From Pseudorhodoplanes sp. (GTDB lineage: Bacteria; Pseudomonadota; Alphaproteobacteria; Rhizobiales; Xanthobacteraceae), in contig JAVSMS010000001.1 in the NCBI GenBank assembly GCA_032027085.1, positions 653,711-717,710 on the forward strand: a stretch of DNA of 64,000 nucleotides, written 5' to 3'. Below the pieces are notes generated by a model. It saw only the letters and a list, made by a program, of their open reading frames with translations. It did no database searches and was not told where the DNA came from. This document shows positions 8,534 through 17,260 of the stretch, piece after piece (the first letter of the stretch is position 1; the number at the start of each line of letters is the position of its first letter). The position numbers and the translations under genes are program-made.

Positions 8534-9730
8534 TTATGCACGCATCGAGACAGCCGAAAGGTTTTCGGGATTGCGGTCCGCGACCGCGTCAAACATCGCG
8601 ATGGTGCTGCGGATGAAGCCGCCGCCCAGAACGCGCGCCTGGCCGTCGATCGCGTCGTAGAAGACGCAGGCCTGGCCGGGGGACACGCCGTCTTCGCCGT
8701 CAATCAGCTCGACTTCATAGCCGTTCTCGCCGTAAATCAGCCAGCCCGGCTGCGGCGCGCGGGTGGATCGCACCTTCACGAACACCTCGCAGCGCCCGGA
8801 CGCGACCGCATCGGAGATCGTGCCGTCGCCGATCCAATTGATGTCGCGCAGCAGAATGCGACGCGTGCGCAGCGCATCGCGCGGACCGACAATCACGCGG
8901 CGGTTTGCGGCATCAAGCTTGATCACATAAAGCGGCGCGCCGGCGGCAATGCCAAGTCCCTTCCGCTGGCCGACGGTGAAGCGGATGATGCCGTCATGAT
9001 GTCCCAAGACATTGCCGGCGAGATCGACGATATCGCCCTTCTCTGCAGCGCCCGGCATGAGCTTCTCGATCACATCGGTATATTTGCCCTGCGGCACGAA
9101 GCAGATGTCCTGGCTGTCATGCTTGTCGGCGACCGGCAATCCGAAGCGGCGTGCCAGCTCCCGCGTCTCGCTCTTCGTCAGATCGCCGAGCGGAAACCGC
9201 AGCACGTCGAGTTGCTCGCGCGTCGTGGCGAACAGGAAATAGCTCTGGTCGCGCTCCTCCTCGCGCGCGCGAAACAGGCCGCGCTGGCCCGATGGCAGAA
9301 TGCGCGAGGCGACGTAGTGACCGGTCGCCATCACGTCGGCGCCGAGTTCTTTCGCGGTTTCCAGAAGATCGCGGAACTTGATCGACTGGTTGCAGGAGAT
9401 GCACGGCACCGGCGTTTCACCGCCGGCATAGCTTTCGGCAAAACGGTCGATCACCTCTTCCTTGAAGCGGCTCTCGTAATCCAGGACGTAGTGCGGAATG
9501 CCGAGCTTTTCGGCCACCGCGCGCGCATCATGGATGTCACGGCCGGCGCAGCAGGCGCCCTTGCGGTGGCTTGCGGCGCCATGGTCGTAAAGCTGCAGCG
9601 TGACACCGACCACGTCATAGCCTTCCGCCGCGAGGATCGCCGCCGTCACCGAGGAATCCACCCCGCCCGACATCGCCACGACCACGCGCGTATTCTTCGG
9701 CTCGCCCTTCACATCAAGACTGTTCAGCAT
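8534..9730 (-). CDS. mnmA: tRNA 2-thiouridylase MnmA
   Basis: Complete MnmA (TrmU), about 398 residues from the ATG at 9730; a start at 9754 would only add a basic octapeptide. It thiolates U34 in the wobble position of tRNAs for Lys, Glu and Gln in the cytoplasm, using sulphur relayed from IscS. The PP-loop SGGVDSS is near the N-terminus, the catalytic cysteines lie in ISCNQSIKF and [19 protein letters not shown] precedes the tRNA-binding region, and [11 protein letters not shown] marks the C-terminal beta-barrel. All landmarks are in order, so the gene should be functional. It is followed closely by the methyltransferase gene on the same strand. Confidence 0.96.
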   Translation of the reverse strand: MLNSLDVKGEPKNTRVVVAMSGGVDSSVTAAILAAEGYDVVGVTLQLYDHGAASHRKGACCAGRDIHDARAVAEKLGIPHYVLDYESRFKEEVIDRFAESYAGGETPVPCISCNQSIKFRDLLETAKELGADVMATGHYVASRILPSGQRGLFRAREEERDQSYFLFATTREQLDVLRFPLGDLTKSETRELARRFGLPVADKHDSQDICFVPQGKYTDVIEKLMPGAAEKGDIVDLAGNVLGHHDGIIRFTVGQRKGLGIAAGAPLYVIKLDAANRRVIVGPRDALRTRRILLRDINWIGDGTISDAVASGRCEVFVKVRSTRAPQPGWLIYGENGYEVELIDGEDGVSPGQACVFYDAIDGQARVLGGGFIRSTIAMFDAVADRNPENLSAVSMRA

Positions 9731-10004
9731 TCCGGGTCGCGGCCGCCGCCGCACTCCTTTATTCTTGTCTTGCCCCCAAAGGTCCTGCCTCGATGCGCCT
9801 CATCCGGTGGATCCACCTGACTTTTTACTATAGGCGTCAGCGGGCCCACGCAATGCGGAGCGATCTGCGCCGGCCCAGCACGGCATATAGGGATTGCCAC
9901 ACGGCATTTCTTGCCGGGCAAAGCCCTTCCTGCGCAAGCCTAAAAATGCTCAACGCCAAGCATAAATAATTGTAATTACTAGACTTTTTTAAGAACTCCA
10001 GCTT

Positions 10005-10020
10005 TGGCGCAATGATTGCA
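10005..10020 (+). promoter_or_regulatory. Sigma-54 promoter upstream of fliK
   Basis: TGGCGC-N5-TTGCA matches the sigma-54 consensus TGGCAC-N5-TTGCW with one change and the exact GG/GC spacing of 10 bases. It lies 44 bp upstream of the fliK GTG start, in the 333-bp gap between the divergent mnmA and fliK genes, which shows no other feature. The enhancer-binding activator FlbD is encoded in the same window, consistent with FlbD control of this late flagellar operon. Confidence 0.75.
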
Positions 10021-10063
10021 AAGCTCTTGGCAGAGCCATTTTGCCCATGCCTGAGGTCGTCCC

Positions 10064-11518
10064 GTGACAAGCGTCGCGTCAGAATCGGTCACTTTCTCCA
10101 GCCGAACCCCGCAGTTCCAGCGCAGCCATTCCGCGAACCAGGCGCCGGACAACGACACGCCCTTTGCGATGATGCTGGAGGCGAGCGCGCCCCCTGCCGA
10201 CACGGCCCCGCGCCAGCCGGAACAGGTGAAGCCCGCGGAAAAGACCGCCGCCGCACCGGCCGACCCCAAGAAGCCCAGCACAGCCGACACGCCCGAGCCC
10301 GAGAAAAGGGCAACCGAAACCTCCGCGCCAGCGGACAAAAACCCGGCGGAAGAGAAGGCAGCGCAGGAAGCCGCGGCGGAAGGCGAAACGCCGATTGCCG
10401 AGGGAGATTTGCCCGAAATCCCGCAGACGGACGACCTGACGGAAGTTGGTTCGGATTCTGTCGATGCTGACGCCGTTGTTGTTCAGGTCCAGACCGACCC
10501 CGCCCGGCCGCAGCCGGCCGCCGCGCCGGAAGGTCCGATTGCAGCGCCCGCACTGACAACCCCTGATGTCACTGCACCGGCGCAAGGCGAAAGCGACGGC
10601 AAGGCCGACCCCAATCTGACCGTGAAGCCTGTTGCCGCCGGTAATACCCCAGCCGCAGAGCCGGTCGACGCGCCAGTTGATATGCCGGTCACCGACATTC
10701 CGGAGAGGCCGGTCGTCGAAACGCAAGGCGGCAAGGATGTTCCGGAGATCAAAGGGAAGATCGAACTGAAGGTAGCCGAGCAGCCGGCAGCCCCCGCCGA
10801 TCAGACCGCAGAGGCGGAAGGTGAGACCGTTCTGCCGCAACAGCCGGCCAAGGCTGATCAAATCCGGCCGCAGGTCCAACAGGCAGATGCGAAACCGCAG
10901 CCCGCCGAAGTCAAGCCGGAGGCTGACGCGAAGCAGCCGGCTGAGCCCGTACAAAACAAACCGGCAGCAATGCCGCATCTGGCGGCCTTTGACACCGAGA
11001 CAGCGAGCACGCCCCTGCCGCAGGTCCATCAGCCGGTCGCAACCGATGTCGCCTCGCTCACGGCCAGTCCGCGCGCGGCGACATTGATGGCGCAGACGCC
11101 CGTGCCGGTCTCCGGCCTCGCCGTCGAAATCGCCGCGCAAGCGCGCGCAGGGAATAACCGTTTCGAAATTCGCCTCGACCCGCCGGAACTGGGACGCATC
11201 GACGTGCGCCTGGATGTCGATCAGGACGGCAACGTGAAATCCCGTCTCGTCATCGAACGGTCCGACACCTACGATCTTCTGCGCCGCGATTCCTCCACGC
11301 TCGAGCGCGCGCTGCAGCAGGCGGGCCTGAAGACATCTGATAACGGACTGGAATTCACCTTGCGCGATCAAGGTTCGGCGCAGCGCGATGCGCGCGAGCA
11401 GAACCTGCGCAATGCCGAGCGGGGCATCATTCCCGACGCCGATATTCCGTCGGCCGAAGCGGCGAGCGGCTATGGCCGCGTGCTCGGCCTTGGCGGCGGC
11501 GTCGATATCAGGATCTAG
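10064..11518 (+). CDS. fliK: Flagellar hook-length control protein FliK
   Basis: A 484-residue protein starting at GTG 10064 with GAGG eight bases upstream. The first ~340 residues are a low-complexity, Pro/Ala/Glu-rich region that acts as the molecular ruler. The last ~140 residues form the conserved Flg_hook domain (NRFEIRLDPPELGRIDVRL, LERALQQAGL), which contacts FlhB to switch export from hook to filament subunits. The protein is exported through the flagellar type III system. flgD follows after 9 bp, the usual fliK-flgD pairing. A sigma-54 promoter lies directly upstream. Confidence 0.93.
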   Translation: MTSVASESVTFSSRTPQFQRSHSANQAPDNDTPFAMMLEASAPPADTAPRQPEQVKPAEKTAAAPADPKKPSTADTPEPEKRATETSAPADKNPAEEKAAQEAAAEGETPIAEGDLPEIPQTDDLTEVGSDSVDADAVVVQVQTDPARPQPAAAPEGPIAAPALTTPDVTAPAQGESDGKADPNLTVKPVAAGNTPAAEPVDAPVDMPVTDIPERPVVETQGGKDVPEIKGKIELKVAEQPAAPADQTAEAEGETVLPQQPAKADQIRPQVQQADAKPQPAEVKPEADAKQPAEPVQNKPAAMPHLAAFDTETASTPLPQVHQPVATDVASLTASPRAATLMAQTPVPVSGLAVEIAAQARAGNNRFEIRLDPPELGRIDVRLDVDQDGNVKSRLVIERSDTYDLLRRDSSTLERALQQAGLKTSDNGLEFTLRDQGSAQRDAREQNLRNAERGIIPDADIPSAEAASGYGRVLGLGGGVDIRI

Positions 11519-11527
11519 GAGCAAGTC

Positions 11528-12232
11528 ATGGCCGTCAACGGCGTTACCACCAACGTCACCTCGGCAATCACCGGCAACGGCACGACGAATGACAGTCCGA
11601 CGCTGGCCGACAACTTCCAGACTTTCCTGCAGTTGCTGACGACGCAATTGCAGAACCAGAATCCGCTCGATCCGCTCGACACCAACCAGTTCACGCAGCA
11701 GCTCGTGCAATTTGCGCAAGTCGAGCAGCAGCTAAAGTCCAACGACCAGCTCGCCACGCTGATTTCAGTTCAGCAGTCGATGCAGACCACGCAGGCGCTG
11801 GGCTATGTCGGTCACATCGTGGCAATCGAAGGCAAGACGACGACGCTGGTGAATGGCATGGCCGGCTGGAGCTTCAACGCGACCAAGCCGTCGACTGCTA
11901 CCATCAACATCCAGAACGCCGCCGGCTCCACCGTTTATACCGGCACATTCTCGCTGCAGGCGGGCACACAGAATTTCGTCTGGGATGGTAAGGATAACAA
12001 CGGCAACACGATGCCGGACGGTGAATACACGCTGTCGATCACGGCAACCGATGCCAACGGGCAGACGACCGCCGTTTCGACGGAAATCCAGGGTGTCGTC
12101 GATTCAGTCGACGTCTCGAAGACGCCGCCGATGCTGAATGTCGGCGGCAAGGATTATACCATCGACAAGATCAAGCGCGTTGTGCGTTACCAGGCGCCGA
12201 GCGAAAGCGACAACAGCGGCACCTCTTCGTAG
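11528..12232 (+). CDS. flgD: Flagellar hook-assembly scaffold FlgD
   Basis: A 234-residue FlgD, which caps the growing hook and guides FlgE assembly. The N-terminal signature NFQTFLQLLTTQLQNQNPLDP with TNQFTQQLVQFAQVEQQ is diagnostic, and the central/C-terminal part contains the FLN-like domain with DGKDNNGNTMPDGEYT. GGAG precedes the ATG. It is co-transcribed with fliK (9-bp gap). Length is normal for the family. Confidence 0.95.
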   Translation: MAVNGVTTNVTSAITGNGTTNDSPTLADNFQTFLQLLTTQLQNQNPLDPLDTNQFTQQLVQFAQVEQQLKSNDQLATLISVQQSMQTTQALGYVGHIVAIEGKTTTLVNGMAGWSFNATKPSTATINIQNAAGSTVYTGTFSLQAGTQNFVWDGKDNNGNTMPDGEYTLSITATDANGQTTAVSTEIQGVVDSVDVSKTPPMLNVGGKDYTIDKIKRVVRYQAPSESDNSGTSS

Positions 12233-12260
12233 CGCGTTGCTTGCAATTTTATCTATCGCA

Positions 12261-12275
12261 TTAAGAAGCGGTTAA
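12261..12275 (+). promoter_or_regulatory. Perfect CtrA box upstream of sciP
   Basis: TTAA-GAAGCGG-TTAA is an exact match to the full CtrA binding consensus TTAA-N7-TTAA. It lies 122 bp upstream of the sciP start in the flgD-sciP gap. In Caulobacter CtrA activates sciP, so the site fits known regulation. Confidence 0.8.
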
Positions 12276-12328
12276 GACCTTGGTGACGGCTTCGCATCTG
12301 CCGATCATTTCCCAATTGAATGTGACGC

Positions 12329-12343
12329 TTAGGCAAATCTTAA
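12329..12343 (+). promoter_or_regulatory. Second, near-consensus CtrA box upstream of sciP
   Basis: TTAG-GCAAATC-TTAA matches the CtrA consensus with one base changed. It is 54 bp upstream of the sciP ATG and 68 bp after the perfect box; the pair may give graded control or autoregulation around the sciP promoter. Confidence 0.6.
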
Positions 12344-12396
12344 GCGGCAGGGACTACATTCCCGGGAGTTTGTTGGTCGAGTGTGTGAGTTTTCCA

Positions 12397-12672
12397 ATGA
12401 CAGAGGCCCATCGCCCGAGGGTGAAGTACGTCATCGGGCCGGACGGTTCTCCGCTGACGATTGCGGATCTGCCGCCTCCGAGCACGAAACGTTGGGTGAT
12501 CCGCCGCAAGGCGGAAGTTGTTGCTGCCGTACGCGGCGGGCTCCTTTCGCTGGAGGAAGCCTGCAAGCGCTACACTCTGACCACCGAAGAATTTCTGTCC
12601 TGGCAATATTCCATTGATCAGCATGGGCTTGCCGGGCTGCGGACCACCCGCATCCAGCAATATCGGCAATAA
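12397..12672 (+). CDS. sciP: CtrA inhibitory protein SciP
   Basis: A 91-residue DUF1153 protein starting at ATG 12397 (MTEAHRPRVKYVIGPDG). The family's conserved core is complete: LTIADLPPP, RRKAEVVAAVRGGLLSLEEAC, and the helix-turn-helix end TTEEFLSWQ and HGLAGLR. In Caulobacter SciP binds CtrA at target promoters and blocks RNA polymerase recruitment in G1. An upstream extension of the frame to 12280 is rejected because it would run over the second CtrA box and lacks family similarity. Two CtrA boxes precede the gene, closing a likely feedback loop with ctrA in this window. It lies between flgD and a terminator, so it is probably its own unit. Confidence 0.95.
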   Translation: MTEAHRPRVKYVIGPDGSPLTIADLPPPSTKRWVIRRKAEVVAAVRGGLLSLEEACKRYTLTTEEFLSWQYSIDQHGLAGLRTTRIQQYRQ

Positions 12673-12695
12673 GCGCTCCGAGCAGCTTCCGCCTG

Positions 12696-12726
12696 AACGC
12701 CAGCCGCGAGGCTGGCGTTTCGCTTT
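12696..12726 (+). terminator. Rho-independent terminator after sciP
   Basis: A 10-bp perfect stem AACGCCAGCC / GGCTGGCGTT with a GCGA loop is followed by TCGCTTT. It begins 24 bp after the sciP stop. Confidence 0.75.
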
Positions 12727-12819
12727 ACCGCGCGTCTTGCGTGGACGATCGCAAACGCCCGTTTCAACAGCCCGATTTTGCCCTATAAAGGGGACTCGAG
12801 ACGAGTCACGGAGGCGACG

Positions 12820-13221
12820 ATGCAGCGGGTCATTCTTGCTTTAGCAGCCACGGCCTTTGCGTTTTTGGGCGCAACCGACGCTTTCGCCGGACGCCGCCTG
12901 GCCGTGGGCGCCGCCGCTGGCTACGAAGTGCCGCCGGGCTATGAGGCCGTTGCCGTGTTCAACCGGTCGGTCGGCTATGCCTGGACGCCCACTGACACAA
13001 GCCTCGGCTATGCCTTCCGCGAGCCGATTTATGCCACCCCCAAGGGTTACAGATATGTCTATGTGCGAGGCTATTACCTGCGCCGGGCCGCGGACTACAG
13101 CCGGCCAGTCGTGAAGCGCGTCTATGTAAAGAAGGCCTCAGTCAAGAAGACCTCCGTCCGCCGCCATCGTGGAATCTGTGTGACCGACATCGGCTTCGGC
13201 CGCCACGATTATTGTAATTGA
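12820..13221 (+). CDS. Tyrosine-rich secreted protein with basic C-terminus
   Basis: A 133-residue protein from the ATG at 12820, which has GGAGG five bases upstream. A signal peptide (LALAATAFAFLGATDAFAG) is followed by a mature part rich in Tyr, Gly and Arg, including EVPPGYEAVAVFNRSVGYAW and VYVRGYYLRRAADYS. It ends with Lys/Arg clusters (KRVYVKKASVKKTSVRRHR) and two cysteines (GICVTD, HDYCN). I recognise no domain. It could bind the cell envelope through its positive tail. A strong terminator follows at once, so it is monocistronic. Confidence 0.75.
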   Translation: MQRVILALAATAFAFLGATDAFAGRRLAVGAAAGYEVPPGYEAVAVFNRSVGYAWTPTDTSLGYAFREPIYATPKGYRYVYVRGYYLRRAADYSRPVVKRVYVKKASVKKTSVRRHRGICVTDIGFGRHDYCN

Positions 13222-13250
13222 GAGTTCACCGTTCGGATCATTTCGCGCGA

Positions 13251-13276
13251 AGGCGGGCCCAAAAGCCCGCCTTTTT
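13251..13276 (+). terminator. Rho-independent terminator
   Basis: Stem AGGCGGGC / GCCCGCCT with loop CCAAAA is followed by a T-run. It separates the secreted-protein gene from the fliF operon. Confidence 0.85.
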
Positions 13277-13383
13277 CGCGTCTGCCCCGCATCACGGAAC
13301 CCCGCATTAACCAGATGGAAACCATGAACCGGGCATTTTTTGCCGGGTGAACATGTGGTGTTCGAATCCCTGGGGGGACATTC

Positions 13384-15012
13384 GTGCAGGGCCTGGTCGA
13401 GTTCGTCAAAACGTTGGGCGCGACCCGCATCGCGGCCATGGCCGCGGTCGCTGTGGCCCTGATCGGCTTCTTTGCCTTCATCATCTTGCGGGTGACCGCG
13501 CCGCAGATGGCAGTTCTGTATTCCGACCTCGCGATGGAGGATTCCGCCGCCATCATGAAGGAACTGGAACGGCAGGCGATCCCCTACGTCGCCCGCAATG
13601 AAGGCGCCCTGATCCTGGTGCCCAAGGATTATGTCACCCGGCTGCGCATGAAGATGGCCGAGTCGAACCTGCCGAAGGGCGGCGGCGTCGGCTACGAGAT
13701 TTTCGACAAGTCCGACGCGCTCGGCGCCACCAGCTTCGTCCAGAACATCAATCATCTCCGCGCCCTGGAAGGCGAACTCTCCCGCACCATCCGCGCCATC
13801 GACCGTGTGCAGTCGGCGCGCGTGCATCTCGTCCTGCCGGAGCGGCCGCTCTTCTCCCGTGACAAGCCGGAGCCCTCGGCCTCCATCGTGCTGAAGCTGC
13901 GCGGCTCCCTCGACAGCCAGCAGGTGCGCGCCATCCGCCATTTGGTGGCGTCCGCCGTCAATGGTCTGAAGCCGACCCGCGTCTCGATTGTTGACGAGAA
14001 CGGCCGTCTGCTCGCCGACGGTGCCGACGATGCGCAGGGCATCTCGCTCGGCGCCGATGAGCGCAAGATCGCGTATGAACGCCGACTGCGCGATCAGGTC
14101 GAGCAGATCGTCTCCTCCGTCGTCGGACCGGGTCGCGCCCGCGTGCAACTCACCGCCGATTTCGATTTCAACCGCATCACCCAGACCTCCGACCGCTACG
14201 ATCCGGAAAGCCGCGTGGTCCGCTCCAGTCAGACGCGCGAGGAAAGCGCCTCGAGCGCGGATGGACGCGACAATCAGGTCACCGTCGGCAACGAATTGCC
14301 GAGCGCCCAGGCCGCCCAGCAGGGCGCCGGCAATCAGCGGCAGGACCAGAGCAAGAAATCGGAGGAAATCGTCAATTACGAGATTTCCCGCACCACGAAG
14401 ACGGAAGTGATCGAGGGCGGGCGGGTCAACCGCATCTCGGTCGCGGTGCTGGTCGACGGCAATTACAGCCGCAACGCGCAGGGTCAGCTTGTCTATTCGC
14501 CGCGCGATCCGGCGGAGATCGACCGTATTTCCGCACTGGTCCGCTCCGCCATCGGCTTTGATCAGAAGCGCGGCGACCAGGTCGAGGTGGTCAATCTCCG
14601 CCTCGCCGAGACACCCCCCGCCGCCGTCGCCGAACCGAGCGACTGGCTGGAGCGGCTTGCACTGACCAAGGAAGACATCATGCGCGGCGTCGAAATGATG
14701 GTGATGCTGCTGCTCGGCCTTGTCGTCCTCTTCTTCGTCGTCCGTCCGCTGGTCCGCCGCATCATCACACCGGAAGCGAAGGAAATCCCGGCGGTCGACT
14801 CGCCTGCTCTCGTCCCCGCCGGACCCAACGTCTCGCTCGTCGGCGGAGAGCAGGCCGTGCAGATATCCAATCACGCCTCGGCCATGATAGACATCGCGCA
14901 GGTGCAGGGACAGGTGCATGCGCAAACCGTGCAGAAGGTCGGCGAACTCGCCGACCGCAACCCGCACGAAACCGTCGCGATCATTCGCCAGTGGCTGCAC
15001 GACACACCGTAA
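13384..15012 (+). CDS. fliF: Flagellar MS-ring protein FliF
   Basis: A 542-residue FliF starting at GTG 13384 with GGGGGG upstream. The first membrane helix is at residues ~18-36 (MAAVAVALIGFFAFIILRV) and the second at ~441-461 (VMLLLGLVVLFFVV), flanking the periplasmic ring-building domains (LYSDLAMEDSAAIMKEL, QNINHLRALEGELSRTI, LVLPERPLF). The C-terminal cytoplasmic tail ends in ELADRNPHETVAIIRQWLH, the FliG-binding segment. FliF forms the inner-membrane base on which the flagellar rotor and export gate are built. It is the first gene of fliF-fliG-fliH-fliN. The 107-bp leader holds a T-rich palindrome (CCGGGCA-T4-TTGCCGG) but no clear CtrA or sigma-54 site. Confidence 0.97.
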   Translation: MQGLVEFVKTLGATRIAAMAAVAVALIGFFAFIILRVTAPQMAVLYSDLAMEDSAAIMKELERQAIPYVARNEGALILVPKDYVTRLRMKMAESNLPKGGGVGYEIFDKSDALGATSFVQNINHLRALEGELSRTIRAIDRVQSARVHLVLPERPLFSRDKPEPSASIVLKLRGSLDSQQVRAIRHLVASAVNGLKPTRVSIVDENGRLLADGADDAQGISLGADERKIAYERRLRDQVEQIVSSVVGPGRARVQLTADFDFNRITQTSDRYDPESRVVRSSQTREESASSADGRDNQVTVGNELPSAQAAQQGAGNQRQDQSKKSEEIVNYEISRTTKTEVIEGGRVNRISVAVLVDGNYSRNAQGQLVYSPRDPAEIDRISALVRSAIGFDQKRGDQVEVVNLRLAETPPAAVAEPSDWLERLALTKEDIMRGVEMMVMLLLGLVVLFFVVRPLVRRIITPEAKEIPAVDSPALVPAGPNVSLVGGEQAVQISNHASAMIDIAQVQGQVHAQTVQKVGELADRNPHETVAIIRQWLHDTP

Positions 15013-15027
15013 GTGAGAAATTGACGC

Positions 15028-16131
15028 ATGGTTGCAGTTGACGAAAAAGCCGCCGAGAAATCGCAACAGGATATTGCGAACATCGTCGCCACGCTGGCCG
15101 CGAGCCGGCAGGGCGAGCAGGCGCCGGTTCCGCTCAAGGAGCTGACCGGACCGGAACGTGCCGCCGTGCTGATGCTCTCGCTCGGCGAAGAATATGGCGG
15201 CAAGATCTGGAACATGCTGGACGACGACGAGCTGCGCGAATTGTCGATCACCATGTCCACGCTCGGCACGATCGATTCCGGATCGGTGGAAAACCTGTTG
15301 CTGGAATTCGTCGGCCGCCTTTCCGCTTCAGGCGCGCTGATGGGCAATTACGAGGCGACCGAGCGCCTGCTGCAGCAATTCCTGCCGCCCGAGCGCGTCG
15401 GCGGCATCATGGACGAAATACGCGGTCCGGCCGGCCGCAACATGTGGGAGAAACTCTCCAATGTCCAGGAAGAGGTGCTCGCCAATTATCTGAAGAACGA
15501 ATATCCGCAAACCATCGCCGTCGTTCTCTCCAAGCTGCGGCCGGAGCACGCCGCGCGCGTGCTGGCGATCCTGCCGGAGGACATCGCCTTCGACGTTGTC
15601 TACCGCATGCTGAAGATGGAGGCGGTGCAGAAGGAGGTCATCGACCGCGTCGAGATGACGCTGCGCACCGAATTCATGTCCAATATTGCGCAGACACGCC
15701 GCCGCGATGCGCACGAGGTCATGGCGGAAATCTTCAACAATTTCGACCGTCAGACCGAAACCCGCTTCCTCACTGCGCTGGAAGAGGAAAACCGCGAGGC
15801 CGCCGAGCGCATCAAGACGCTGATGTTCACCTTCGACGACCTGATCAAGCTCGACACCGGCTCGGCGCAGACACTGATGCGCCATATCGACAAGGACAAG
15901 CTCGCCGTCGCGCTCAAGGGCGCCGGCGACGGCGTGCGCAAATTCTTCCTCTCCAACATGTCCTCGCGCGCCGCCAAGATGCTGGTCGACGACATGCAGG
16001 CCATGGGACCTGTGCGTCTGCGCGATGTGGATGAGGCGCAGGTGCTGCTTGTCAATCTCGCCAAGGATCTGGCTGCCAAGGGCGAGATCGTGATCGCCAA
16101 GCAGCGCGGCGATGAAGAACTGGTGTATTGA
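15028..16131 (+). CDS. fliG: Flagellar motor switch protein FliG
   Basis: A 367-residue FliG. Family landmarks are [19 protein letters not shown] (N-domain that binds FliF), [21 protein letters not shown] (middle domain with EHPQ-like surface) and the C-terminal torque domain with [35 protein letters not shown] and [15 protein letters not shown], whose charged residues face the stator. It starts 15 bp after fliF and its TGA overlaps the fliH ATG by one base, so the genes are translationally linked. Confidence 0.97.
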   Translation: MVAVDEKAAEKSQQDIANIVATLAASRQGEQAPVPLKELTGPERAAVLMLSLGEEYGGKIWNMLDDDELRELSITMSTLGTIDSGSVENLLLEFVGRLSASGALMGNYEATERLLQQFLPPERVGGIMDEIRGPAGRNMWEKLSNVQEEVLANYLKNEYPQTIAVVLSKLRPEHAARVLAILPEDIAFDVVYRMLKMEAVQKEVIDRVEMTLRTEFMSNIAQTRRRDAHEVMAEIFNNFDRQTETRFLTALEEENREAAERIKTLMFTFDDLIKLDTGSAQTLMRHIDKDKLAVALKGAGDGVRKFFLSNMSSRAAKMLVDDMQAMGPVRLRDVDEAQVLLVNLAKDLAAKGEIVIAKQRGDEELVY

Positions 16132-16778
16132 TGACCGCGCCCTCGAAATTTCTGTTCGATCTGGACTTCGCCACGCCGAAAGTCGCGAACACGATCCCGC
16201 TCGCCGACCATCAGGCGCAACTGACCGAGGCGGAATCGCGCGGCTATGCCAAGGGCTTCGCCGCCGGACAGCAGGAAGCGGAAGCGCAGACCGCGCGCCG
16301 CCTCGCGCAGACGCTGGAACGGATCAGCCAGACCCTGACCACGATTGTCGGCGGGCTGCAGACCATCGAAAACCGGCTGGAGGCGGAAGCGGTGGAAGTC
16401 GCCGCCGCGGTGGCCAGAAAGCTTGCCGCCGAGCTCGTCGCGCGCGAGCCGCTGGTCGAGATTGAGACGCTCGTGCGCGACTGCTTCCGGCAATTGTCGA
16501 CGACCCCGCATGTCGTGGTCCGTGTCGGCGAAGACCTCTATCCGCATATTCTGGAAAGGCTCGATGTCATCGCCAACGAATCCGGCTTCCAGGGCCGGCT
16601 CGTGGTGCTGGCCGAGCCCGATATCCGCGACGGCGACTGCCGCATCGAATGGGCCGATGGCGGCGTCACCCGCGACACAACCCGTACAGAAGCCGCGATT
16701 GCCGAGAATGTCGGCCGCTTCGTCGCCGCCCGGCGCGGCGTTTCCGATTTTTCCGTGAAAGGCACAGAACATGAGTGA
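16131..16778 (+). CDS. fliH: Flagellar export regulator FliH
   Basis: A 215-residue FliH from the ATG at 16131, which overlaps the fliG stop by one base (TGATG). It shows the expected Glu/Gln/Ala-rich helical N-terminal part (YAKGFAAGQQEAEAQTARRL) and a C-terminal V-ATPase-E-like domain with IENRLEAEAVEVAAAVARKL and ending RIEWADGGVTRDT. FliH binds the ATPase FliI, encoded further right, and holds it at the export gate. It overlaps fliN by 8 bp. Sequence is divergent, as usual for FliH, but the position between fliG and fliN makes the call safe. Confidence 0.9.
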   Translation: MTAPSKFLFDLDFATPKVANTIPLADHQAQLTEAESRGYAKGFAAGQQEAEAQTARRLAQTLERISQTLTTIVGGLQTIENRLEAEAVEVAAAVARKLAAELVAREPLVEIETLVRDCFRQLSTTPHVVVRVGEDLYPHILERLDVIANESGFQGRLVVLAEPDIRDGDCRIEWADGGVTRDTTRTEAAIAENVGRFVAARRGVSDFSVKGTEHE

Positions 16779-17127
16779 CGACGACAATCAGGTCCCGCTA
16801 CCCGATCTGGAGAATAACGGCGGCGTGCTGGCGGTCGAGAATGAGAGCCCGCTCGCGCCCGGCGATCAGGACACGGACCGCACCGCCGCCGATTTGGAAG
16901 CGATGTTCGACGTGCCGGTGCAGGTGTCGGCGGTGCTCGGCCGCTGCAAGGTCGATGTCGGCGATCTGTTGCGCCTGGGGCCTGGCACGGTGCTCGAGCT
17001 CGACCGCAAGGTCGGCGAAGCCATCGACATCTACGTCAACAATCGCCTGGTCGCGCGCGGCGAAGTCGTGCTGGTCGAGGAGAAGCTCGGCGTGACCATG
17101 ACGGAAATCATCAAGGCGGACCGGTGA
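16771..17127 (+). CDS. fliN: Flagellar C-ring protein FliN
   Basis: A 118-residue FliN with an acidic, unstructured N-terminus (~45 residues) and the SpoA-type surface-presentation domain: FDVPVQVSAVLGRCKVDVGD, LRLGPGTVLELDRKVGEAID, NNRLVARGEVVLVEEKLGV. It builds the lower C-ring with FliG and FliM and helps dock FliH-FliI. It overlaps fliH by 8 bp. fliM is not in this window, so it must be encoded elsewhere. Confidence 0.96.
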   Translation: MSDDDNQVPLPDLENNGGVLAVENESPLAPGDQDTDRTAADLEAMFDVPVQVSAVLGRCKVDVGDLLRLGPGTVLELDRKVGEAIDIYVNNRLVARGEVVLVEEKLGVTMTEIIKADR

Positions 17128-17149
17128 TGAAGACCCGCATCGCTCGTCG

Positions 17150-17235
17150 TTGTCGGGCGCCCGCCAAAGGCGGGCAGACCCGCAATCCAGACAAGACAAA
17201 TGGATTGCGGATCGCGCTACGCGCGCCCGGAATGG
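17150..17235. repeat. Dispersed palindromic intergenic repeat (fliN-flbD gap)
   Basis: The gap holds a hairpin GCCCGCC-AAA-GGCGGGC followed by CGCAATCCA (17181-17189) and its inverse TGGATTGCG (17201-17209), then a GCGCTACGCGC palindrome. This composition is typical of REP-like elements scattered in Nitrobacteraceae genomes. It may fold in the fliN-flbD mRNA and damp read-through. Confidence 0.6.
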
Positions 17236-17260
17236 CCAACAAGAATAGAGGAGAAGAAAC

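Noticed and set aside
10031-10047. Second sigma-54-like site (TGGCAGAGCCATTTTGC) before fliK
   Set aside because: The GG-GC spacing is two bases too long for sigma-54 promoters.
10079-11719. Minus-strand open frame of 546 codons opposite fliK and flgD
   Set aside because: It is Arg/Gly/Leu-rich shadow coding opposite real genes with clear family matches, and has no ribosome site or domain.
13329-13346. Palindrome CCGGGCA-T4-TTGCCGG before fliF as a sigma-54 promoter or terminator
   Set aside because: GG-GC spacing is wrong for sigma-54, and no T-run follows the stem, so it is left as an unexplained palindrome.
13138-15066. Minus-strand open frame of 642 codons opposite fliF
   Set aside because: It mirrors the fliF reading frame and has the composition of GC-rich antisense shadows.
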